Shown here piece after piece: positions 1-5,241 of a stretch of DNA of 5,768 nt (position 1 is its first letter; each line of letters opens with the position of its first letter). Where the stretch lies: assembly GCA_028285025.1 (NCBI GenBank), contig JANQQH010000443.1, positions 1-5,768 of the forward strand, written 5' to 3'. The notes below the pieces were generated by a model. The model had not been told where the DNA came from and made no database searches. It saw only the letters and a program-made list of their open reading frames with translations. A program made the position numbers and the translations under genes. This stretch comes from Hyphomicrobiaceae bacterium (GTDB lineage Bacteria > Pseudomonadota > Alphaproteobacteria > Rhizobiales > HXMU1428-3).

Positions 1-18
1 AAAGTATAGATCTTACCA

Positions 19-58
19 AAACGGCCCTTATTGAAAAGTAAGGGCCGTTTGTTTGTAA
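19..58 (+). terminator. Rho-independent terminator of an upstream gene
   Basis: A perfect 12-bp stem pairs 19-30 with 39-50 (AAACGGCCCTTA against TAAGGGCCGTTT) around an 8-base loop. The strand then continues as TTTGTTTGT, a T-rich tail. This is the classic intrinsic terminator shape for a plus-strand transcript. The gene it ends lies left of the window. In some Alphaproteobacteria leuC follows the trmD-rplS ribosomal cluster, so rplS is a guess for the neighbour, but nothing in the window shows it. Confidence 0.85.
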
Positions 59-104
59 CCAGACCAAAAACAATAAATTTTTCTAAACTTCAGTATAAAA
101 AAAT

Positions 105-136
105 CTTGCGACCCTCTGTACAAAATTTTTTATAGG
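105..136 (+). promoter_or_regulatory. Putative sigma-70-type promoter for leuC
   Basis: CTTGCG at 105-110 resembles the alphaproteobacterial -35 element CTTGAC. About 17-19 bases downstream lies the AT-rich run 129-136, which contains TTTATA and TATAGG as possible -10 elements. Transcription would start near 140-145, after the upstream terminator and about 80 bases before the leuC ATG. This is inference from consensus. The -10 element is not unique because the run is AT-rich. Confidence 0.4.
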
Positions 137-150
137 TCTTAGACAAGACC
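135..150. promoter_or_regulatory. Dyad at the predicted leuC transcription start
   Basis: GGTCTT at 135-140 and AAGACC at 145-150 form a perfect 6-bp inverted repeat around AGAC. It lies directly after the putative -10 region, where a bound repressor would block initiation; alternatively it is a short 5' hairpin in the transcript. No regulator can be named. The adjacent TetR protein is one candidate. The leader shows no leucine-rich peptide ORF that would suggest classical attenuation. Confidence 0.3.
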
Positions 151-224
151 ACAACAATAAATTGCAAACATTGCCAACCAAACACCACAATTGAAAAATA
201 TTATCCGCTGCTAGGGAGACTGAA

Positions 225-1625
225 ATGGGCAAAACCCTTTATGACAAAATCTGGGATGACCATCTTATTGAGACAAGTGAAGATGGCACATCGCTTATCT
301 ATATTGACCGCCACCTTGTTCATGAAGTGACAAGCCCGCAAGCGTTTGAAGGTTTGCGCATGGCTGGCCGCACAGTTCACGCTCCCCAAAAAACCTTGGC
401 CGTTCCAGATCATAACGTACCCACAAAAGGCCGCGCCCAGGGCATTGATGACCCTGAATCCAAACTTCAGGTTGAAACCTTGGCCCAAAACGCCAAAGAT
501 TTTGACATTGAATTTTTCGACATGGCCGACAAACGCCAAGGCATCGTCCACATCGTTGGCCCCGAACAAGGCTTTACTCTGCCTGGTATGACCATCGTTT
601 GCGGCGACAGCCACACCTCAACCCATGGTGCCTTCGGCGCCCTTGCCCATGGCATTGGCACCTCTGAGGTTGAACACGTCTTGGCAACCCAAACCCTCAT
701 TCAGAAAAAAGCTAAAAACATGCGCGTTACCGTCAATGGCACGCCCCCTAAAGGGGTCACCGCCAAAGACATTATCTTGGCAATCATTGGTGAAATCGGC
801 ACCGCTGGCGGCACCGGCCATGTGATGGAATATGCTGGCAATGCCATTACCGACCTTTCCATGGAAGGGCGCATGACGGTTTGCAACATGTCAATCGAAG
901 GGGGTGCCCGTGCTGGCCTTATCGCGCCTGATGAAACCACCTTCGACTATATTAAAGGCCGCCCCCTTGCTCCTAAAGGCACAGCCTTAGATATGGCAAT
1001 CGCCTATTGGAAAACGCTATTTACAGACCCTGATGCTCAATTTGATCATGAGGTCACATTGGATGCAAACAACTTGCCCCCAATTGTCACCTGGGGCACA
1101 AGCCCTGAAGATGTTGTATCCATCACAGGCAAAGTGCCAAACCCGCAAGAAATCGCAGATCCGGCCAAAAAAGCTGCCATGATCCGTGCTCTTGAATATA
1201 TGGGGCTTGAAGCGGGCACCTCAATCAAAGACATTAAAATTGATCGCGCCTTTATCGGCTCATGCACCAATGGTCGCATTGAAGATTTACGCGCTGTTGC
1301 TAAATTGGTTGACGGCAAAACCGTTAATGAAAATGTAAACGCCATGATTGTACCTGGCTCTGGCCTTGTAAAAGAACAAGCCGAAAGCGAAGGGCTTGAC
1401 CAGGTTTTTGTCAAAGCTGGGTTTGACTGGCGAGAACCTGGTTGTTCAATGTGCTTGGCCATGAATGCTGACAAACTAGACCCCGGTGAGCGTTGCGCCT
1501 CCACTTCCAACCGCAATTTTGAAGGCCGCCAAGGGCGCCAAGGACGCACTCACCTTGTCTCACCTGTAATGGCCGCAGCCGCTGCCATAGCCGGTCATTT
1601 TGTTGATATAAGAGAAATGGCATAA
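225..1625 (+). CDS. leuC: 3-isopropylmalate dehydratase large subunit (LeuC)
   Basis: LeuC is the catalytic [4Fe-4S] subunit of isopropylmalate isomerase (EC 4.2.1.33). With LeuD it converts 2-isopropylmalate to 3-isopropylmalate in cytosolic leucine synthesis. The 466-residue length equals that of E. coli LeuC, and the sequence is alignable from end to end. Visible hallmarks are [20 protein letters not shown] near the N-terminus, [19 protein letters not shown] around 125-143, and the three cluster-binding cysteines C347 (GSCTNGR) and C407 and C410 (GCSMC). [16 protein letters not shown] and a GHFVDIRE end follow. The ATG at 225 is preceded by AGGGAG (213-218), a good ribosome binding site six bases away. 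The partner leuD is not in the window; the next gene is a TetR regulator three bases downstream. No broken or missing key residue was seen. Confidence 0.98.
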   Translation: MGKTLYDKIWDDHLIETSEDGTSLIYIDRHLVHEVTSPQAFEGLRMAGRTVHAPQKTLAVPDHNVPTKGRAQGIDDPESKLQVETLAQNAKDFDIEFFDMADKRQGIVHIVGPEQGFTLPGMTIVCGDSHTSTHGAFGALAHGIGTSEVEHVLATQTLIQKKAKNMRVTVNGTPPKGVTAKDIILAIIGEIGTAGGTGHVMEYAGNAITDLSMEGRMTVCNMSIEGGARAGLIAPDETTFDYIKGRPLAPKGTALDMAIAYWKTLFTDPDAQFDHEVTLDANNLPPIVTWGTSPEDVVSITGKVPNPQEIADPAKKAAMIRALEYMGLEAGTSIKDIKIDRAFIGSCTNGRIEDLRAVAKLVDGKTVNENVNAMIVPGSGLVKEQAESEGLDQVFVKAGFDWREPGCSMCLAMNADKLDPGERCASTSNRNFEGRQGRQGRTHLVSPVMAAAAAIAGHFVDIREMA

Positions 1626-1628
1626 ATT

Positions 1629-2231
1629 ATGGCCCGACGCTCTGATCATAGCCGTGAAGAGATCAAAGAGCTTGCTTTAAACGCAGCTGAACAAATTGTA
1701 ACTGAAAATGGGTTTTCTGGCCTGAGTGCCCGCAAAATCGCCAGTGCCATTGGCTATACGGTTGGCACAATTTATCTGGTGTTTAAAAACCTGGATGATC
1801 TAATCATGCAGGTGAACGCCCGCACACTAAAAAACCTATACCAAACGGTGAGCGATCAGCAAAAACCAAAAAAGCACAAACAAAATTTACGCAATTTTGG
1901 CCAGGCTTATTACGACTTTGCCAAACAAAACCCTCACCTATGGAGCCTTATTTTTGAACATCACGTGGCTGGAGGCGGTCAGCTCATCCCGCAACTGGCT
2001 GAACGCATAGAAACATTGTTTTCACTGATTGAAACTGAATTAAAAGCCATAGAACCAAAGAAAAAGCCCGCCTCCATTCATCGCGCCGCCCTTTCTTTAT
2101 GGAGCGGCGTTCACGGCATCACCATATTGGACATTTCTGACAAGCTATTTATGGCTAACAATGTTACCGCCCAAGACATGATTGATGAACTGATCAACAA
2201 CTTTCTCACCGGCTATCTGACAACAAAATAA
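1629..2231 (+). CDS. TetR/AcrR-family transcriptional regulator with WHG-type C-terminal domain
   Basis: This 200-residue protein has the normal length and layout of a TetR-family one-component repressor. The N-terminal DNA-binding domain spans about residues 9-62. Its helix-turn-helix lies around 33-52 (LSARKIASAIGYTVGTIYLVF), with the usual GTIY recognition-helix signature. The all-helical C-terminal part (about 80-200) contains LWSGVHGITIL, with W158, H162 and G163, the signature after which the WHG C-terminal domain is named. Such domains bind small, often hydrophobic ligands and mediate dimerisation, but the ligand here is unknown. The ATG lies three bases after the leuC stop and has only a weak AGAG motif 14 bases upstream, so translation is probably coupled to leuC. 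Possible targets are its own operon or the next gene, whose upstream region has a palindrome; this is inference. Confidence 0.9.
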   Translation: MARRSDHSREEIKELALNAAEQIVTENGFSGLSARKIASAIGYTVGTIYLVFKNLDDLIMQVNARTLKNLYQTVSDQQKPKKHKQNLRNFGQAYYDFAKQNPHLWSLIFEHHVAGGGQLIPQLAERIETLFSLIETELKAIEPKKKPASIHRAALSLWSGVHGITILDISDKLFMANNVTAQDMIDELINNFLTGYLTTK

Positions 2232-2280
2232 TTTGCCATAAACCTATCTCAAATTTCATGATACACTCTTACCCTTAATG

Positions 2281-2307
2281 TTGTAATCAGGACTTAGTCC
2301 TTAATAC
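2281..2307 (+). promoter_or_regulatory. Palindrome within a putative promoter of the peptidase gene
   Basis: AGGACTTAGTCCT (2289-2301) is a perfect 6-bp inverted repeat around one central base. It sits between TTGTAA (2281-2286) and TAATAC (2302-2307), which resemble -35 and -10 elements with a short 15-base spacer. An operator between promoter elements is a common repressor arrangement, and the TetR gene immediately upstream could supply the regulator. The promoter call rests on consensus only, and the spacer is shorter than the optimal 17 bases. Confidence 0.35.
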
Positions 2308-2317
2308 ACTTTGTTGA

Positions 2318-3520
2318 ATGAAAGCTGGGCTTATGAATAGAATAATTGTTTTTATCTCTTTTATTTTATCTTTTTGCCTTCTTCCCCTCAAGGCTTTTGC
2401 TTTCACAACACCTCTAGAACACAAAGCCCGTCCCGCTCCCCTGATTAAAAAAATTGCCGTCCTTGGCAAAGATGACCGCACAAAACTACCCGATCAATAC
2501 GTCGACATAGCCAGCGGCATCGGCATTTTAGGCCAACCAGGCAAACGTGGCTGGAGTTGCACCGCCTTTTGCGTTGCTCCTAAAATTATTGCAACCAACG
2601 CCCATTGTATTGTCAAAAACCCCACAGCAGGTCGGCATTTAGATTTAAGCAAAACCATCTTTGTCTTGCCCGCGTTCAAAAACAACCCAAAGGGGCATAA
2701 ATACCGTGAAAGAGTAACCTATCCAGAATTCGTCACACCGAAAAATCCAGCCCTTTCCATTTATGCAGGAAACTTTAAAAACATCCATTCGGTTAAATCC
2801 CAAAGCCAAGATTGGGCCTTTGCAAAACTCAACCATTCTGTTTGCAAAAATCGCGTTTTGTCCTTTACCAAACGCCCCATAAAAGATTTAACCAAAGCAG
2901 CAAAACAAAAACGCATTTTCATGATTGGCTTTCATGGCGACAAAAAAATGAAAGAGCGGCTCTATTCCAAAAAATGCCGGGTCCGCTCCCCAACCAACCG
3001 CAAATATTTTTTAAAAAACCAACGCCGTGACATGGCGCGCCAAGCCATTTTGTTGCCTCACACGTGCGATGCATTTAAAGGCTCATCTGGCTCGCCCATC
3101 CTGCTATCAACCAAAGAAGGGCCCAAGGTGGTAGGCATAAACTTAGGCTCACTACGCTATGAACGCTATCAAATAAAAAAGAACCGCTACACTGGTAAAA
3201 TCATAAGCCGCAAAAAACTCCGCCGAGGTGGCCGTGAAACCAACATGGCGGTACGCCCCCGCGCGTTTTTAGATGGGCTCGCCCGCTTTGAAAAAGAAAC
3301 CTTGCTCAGCCAAATCGAAGACTTAAAAGAAATCCAGGCCCACTTAAAAACACTCAACCTTTATAAAGGCCCGATCGACGGCATTTTCGGCCCCCAAACC
3401 CGCAAAGCCATTTCACTCTATGAGCAAAAAAACAATCTGGCCCCACTAAAACTACCCACCCAAGAACTGCTAGTCCTACTAAAAAAACAAACCCAACATT
3501 TCGCCGAAACGTCCCCTTAA
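2318..3520 (+). CDS. Secreted trypsin-like serine peptidase with C-terminal peptidoglycan-binding domain
   Basis: The N-terminus is a Sec-type signal peptide: a basic start, a hydrophobic core at about residues 9-24, and a likely cut after A26-F27-A28. The chymotrypsin-fold peptidase occupies about 60-285. Its probable catalytic triad is H96 (TNAHC), D165 (SQDWAFAKL) and S257 in GSSGSP (255-260), which corresponds to GDSGGP. Six cysteines in the mature part (81, 85, 97, 176, 220, 250) could form disulfides in the periplasm. A lysine- and arginine-rich stretch (about 281-307) leads to a peptidoglycan-binding domain of PG_binding_1 type (about 335-391), with GPIDGIFGPQTRKAI at 351-365. The protein is probably exported and held at the cell wall; its substrate is unknown. 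Neither the ATG at 2318 nor the in-frame ATG at 2333 has a clear ribosome binding site; 2333 gives a more compact signal peptide and 395 residues. The last two codons and the stop lie inside the inverted repeat that follows. Confidence 0.9.
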   Translation: MKAGLMNRIIVFISFILSFCLLPLKAFAFTTPLEHKARPAPLIKKIAVLGKDDRTKLPDQYVDIASGIGILGQPGKRGWSCTAFCVAPKIIATNAHCIVKNPTAGRHLDLSKTIFVLPAFKNNPKGHKYRERVTYPEFVTPKNPALSIYAGNFKNIHSVKSQSQDWAFAKLNHSVCKNRVLSFTKRPIKDLTKAAKQKRIFMIGFHGDKKMKERLYSKKCRVRSPTNRKYFLKNQRRDMARQAILLPHTCDAFKGSSGSPILLSTKEGPKVVGINLGSLRYERYQIKKNRYTGKIISRKKLRRGGRETNMAVRPRAFLDGLARFEKETLLSQIEDLKEIQAHLKTLNLYKGPIDGIFGPQTRKAISLYEQKNNLAPLKLPTQELLVLLKKQTQHFAETSP

Positions 3521-3635
3521 TTTCCATGGTGAGATTTTTGCATTTTAAATTCACCTGTCAAGGGCGGTTACGCTTGTCTTGACCCTTGACAGGTGAATTT
3601 AAAATGCGAAAGTCTTACTATGGAAATTAAGGGGA
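3512..3635. repeat. Long palindromic element between convergent genes (53-bp arms, 18-base loop)
   Basis: Bases 3512-3564 pair with 3583-3635 without gaps: 49 Watson-Crick pairs and four G-T pairs (3528/3619, 3531/3616, 3535/3612, 3539/3608). The loop is 3565-3582. The left arm includes the last two codons and the TAA of the peptidase gene, and the right arm ends 23 bases before the ilvA stop codon. GAAACG occurs at 3506-3511 and again at 3634-3639, so AAACG directly brackets the palindrome like a target-site duplication. No transposase is encoded. It may be a MITE-like or other palindromic repeat, a two-way transcription barrier for the converging genes, or both. The stem lacks the short GC-rich form with a T-tail of a standard terminator. 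Confidence 0.9.
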
Positions 3636-3657
3636 AACGGAACCAGCCACAAAAACA

Positions 3658-4938
3658 TCAAACAATAAAGCTAGCCAACACTTCATCATCAGTAATGTCC
3701 TGAAAGCCATAACCAAGCTGTTCCCACTTTTCATGCAGAACATCAAAGTTTTTCGCATCCTTTGTCTCTACCCCCATCAAGATAGAGCCAAAATTGCGCG
3801 CAGACTTTTTCATATATTCAAACCGGGCAATATCATCATCGGGCCCCAGAAGTTTTAACAATTCACGCAGCGCCCCAGGGCGTTGCGGCAAACGAATGAG
3901 ATAATATTTTTTCAAACCAGCCGCTTTCAGCGCACGCTCTTTCACTTCAGGCAAGCGTTCAAAATCAAAATTACCTCCAGAGGCAACACAAACAACCGTT
4001 TGATCTTTTAAACGGTCCGCCAGCAGCCATCTAAGCGCATCAATCTCAAGCGCCCCAGCTGGTTCTAACACAATGCCTTCAATATTGAGCATTTCAATCA
4101 TCGTTTCACACAAACGATCTTCAGGGATCAGCATCACATTTTCCGGGTCAACATGTTTTAACAACTCATAATTTAACGCCCCCATTTGCCCAACAGCGGC
4201 TCCATCAACAAAATTATTCACTCTGTCTAAGCAAACCCGTTCTTGGTTGATAAGACTTTCTTTAAAACTTGGTGCACCAGAAGGTTGTACATACAAAATT
4301 TGCGTTTGCGGGCTTAACTCTTGCACAATCTGGGTGACACCTGCAGCCAACCCGCCACCGCCAACCGGCAAAACCAACAAATCAATCGGGCGATCAATTT
4401 GCTCAAAAATCTCTAACCCCACCGTCGCTTGGCCTTCAATAATATCTGGATGGTCAAATGGGGGCACCATTAACGCGCTTGTGTCTTGCGCATACGCATT
4501 CGCTGCCTGGTAACAGTGATCGAAAAAGTCACCAACAATTTTGATCTCAACTTTGGAACCACCAAACACTTGCGTTTTTTGGATTTTTTGTTGCGGCGTC
4601 GTCACCGGCATAAAAATCACGCCCTTAACACCAAAATGCTGACAGGCATAAGCAAAGCCTTGCGCATGATTACCAGCAGAGGCGCACACAAACCCAGAAC
4701 CGCCCTCGCCTGCTTCCAAAGCCTTACGAAAAAAATTAAACGCTCCGCGTATTTTATAACTACGCACAGTGGTTAAATCTTCACGTTTTAAATAAATGTT
4801 GGCCTCATAACGCTCTGACAAGAAAGCATTACGTTGCAAAGGCGTATAGGGAATCACACAGCGCTGCTCATTGGCAGCCTCTTGCACCCGTTTTAAAAGG
4901 TCAGTTTGAAAATGTTCTAATTTTTGGCCGTTATTCAT
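3658..4938 (-). CDS. ilvA: Threonine ammonia-lyase, biosynthetic (IlvA), single ACT-like regulatory domain
   Basis: IlvA is a PLP enzyme (EC 4.3.1.19) that deaminates threonine to 2-oxobutanoate, the first committed step of isoleucine synthesis, in the cytosol. Residue numbers here count from the in-frame TTG at 4944; subtract two for the ATG start. The PLP lysine is K64 in SYKIRGA. SAGNHAQG (89-96), the phosphate-binding GGGGLA (195-200), EPAGA (294-298) and ASGGN (321-325) complete the fold II catalytic core. From about 345 an ACT-like regulatory domain begins (KKYYLIRLPQRPGALRELL) and the protein ends DITDDEVLASFIV. One regulatory domain and about 426 residues match the shorter Bacillus/Corynebacterium-type enzyme rather than the 514-residue E. 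coli form with two. I chose the ATG at 4938; TTG at 4944 adds two residues. No Shine-Dalgarno sequence precedes either. The gene stands alone and converges on the peptidase gene. Confidence 0.95.
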   Translation of the reverse strand: MNNGQKLEHFQTDLLKRVQEAANEQRCVIPYTPLQRNAFLSERYEANIYLKREDLTTVRSYKIRGAFNFFRKALEAGEGGSGFVCASAGNHAQGFAYACQHFGVKGVIFMPVTTPQQKIQKTQVFGGSKVEIKIVGDFFDHCYQAANAYAQDTSALMVPPFDHPDIIEGQATVGLEIFEQIDRPIDLLVLPVGGGGLAAGVTQIVQELSPQTQILYVQPSGAPSFKESLINQERVCLDRVNNFVDGAAVGQMGALNYELLKHVDPENVMLIPEDRLCETMIEMLNIEGIVLEPAGALEIDALRWLLADRLKDQTVVCVASGGNFDFERLPEVKERALKAAGLKKYYLIRLPQRPGALRELLKLLGPDDDIARFEYMKKSARNFGSILMGVETKDAKNFDVLHEKWEQLGYGFQDITDDEVLASFIV

Positions 4939-4948
4939 AAACAAAAGT

Positions 4949-4976
4949 TTTTAAACACAAGACTTAAAATTAGCAA
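4949..4976 (-). promoter_or_regulatory. Possible ilvA promoter very close to the start codon
   Basis: Read on the minus strand, TTGCTA (4976-4971) and TTAAAA (4954-4949) are separated by 16 bases and resemble -35 and -10 elements. Initiation would fall about seven bases further on, near 4942, leaving almost no leader before the ATG at 4938. That fits the lack of a Shine-Dalgarno sequence and would make the mRNA nearly leaderless. The region is AT-rich, so the match is weak. Confidence 0.25.
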
Positions 4977-5182
4977 GAAGAATGAAAGAGCAAAGCAAAA
5001 CACCCCCCTTAATCACCCGTTTTAAGCCCCAATAACGACGATTAGCCGCACTAAACCAACATTAACCAAGTTTGCCCTGTTTCCAAGTAAAGACAAAAAA
5101 ATGAAAGAACGCCCTTGAAATTAAACACTGTTTATTTTATCTAAGTACAAATCTTAAAACCGAATAACTCACACAAATTAAC

Positions 5183-5220
5183 TTGACGCAGCATCAAATA
5201 GCAGTTGACCTAATATCAAA
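5183..5220. promoter_or_regulatory. Tandem dyads TTGAC-N6-TCAAA upstream of the transporter gene
   Basis: TTGAC-GCAGCA-TCAAA (5183-5198) and TTGAC-CTAATA-TCAAA (5205-5220) share both ends and spacing, and their starts are 22 bp apart, about two helical turns. Each contains TTGA-N7-TCAA, a dyad that also meets the T-N11-A pattern of LysR-type sites; it is one base longer than the FNR/CRP-type TTGA-N6-TCAA. The second copy includes TAATAT (5211-5216), a good -10 candidate 25 bases before the start codon, and it has no proper -35 at 17 bases. The arrangement suggests a regulated promoter with two operator sites. The regulator is unknown. Confidence 0.45.
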
Positions 5221-5241
5221 GAACACACAAAGGGAAAATAA

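Larger units (their letters stand above)
61..163 (+). repeat. Imperfect direct repeat in the leuC leader
   Basis: The segment 61-79 (AGACCA, then AAAACAATAAATT) recurs at 146-163 (AGACCA, then CAACAATAAATT) with one substitution and a one-base length difference; the last 11 bases (AACAATAAATT) are identical. The copies start 85 bp apart and flank the putative leuC promoter. They could be paired binding sites or a chance match in AT-rich DNA. No function is assigned. Confidence 0.4.
4939..5241. other. Divergent intergenic region between ilvA and the transporter gene
   Basis: This stretch of about 300 bases separates two genes that diverge, so it must hold both promoters. It is AT-rich with a C-run at 5003-5008. 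I found no ORF with coding character, no RNA gene and no strong hairpin in it. The notable contents are the weak ilvA promoter candidate at its left end and the paired TTGAC/TCAAA dyads at 5183-5220. The middle (about 4981-5180) shows nothing I can assign. Confidence 0.6.

Noticed and set aside
201..614. Minus-strand open frame of 137 codons opposite leuC
   Set aside because: It lies wholly antisense to a well-conserved leuC, has no recognisable domain and no ribosome binding site. It is a by-product of leuC codon use.
1524..1544. Tandem CGCCAAGG repeat giving RQGRQGR near the LeuC C-terminus, with Q439 where E. coli has G
   Set aside because: This position varies in the family (some alphaproteobacterial LeuC proteins have other residues here, as far as I recall) and the protein length is unchanged. 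It is not evidence of damage or novelty.
1046..1549. Minus-strand open frame of 167 codons opposite the 3' half of leuC
   Set aside because: It is antisense to the conserved cluster-binding region of LeuC, with a biased composition and no family resemblance. It is treated as a shadow frame.
3586..3621. TTGACA inside the palindrome as a -35 box, with TACTAT downstream as -10
   Set aside because: The spacing is 24 bases, far from 17. The TTGACA is also mirrored on the other strand simply because it lies in the inverted repeat.
5003..5013. CCCCTTAAT in the ilvA-transporter gap, matching the outer end of the palindrome
   Set aside because: Only nine bases match, and there is no pairing partner or extended similarity, so it is not a second copy of the element.
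5001..5030. G-runs on the minus strand suggesting a G-quadruplex upstream of ilvA
   Set aside because: Only three separated runs are present with loops of seven or more bases, so a stable quadruplex is unlikely.
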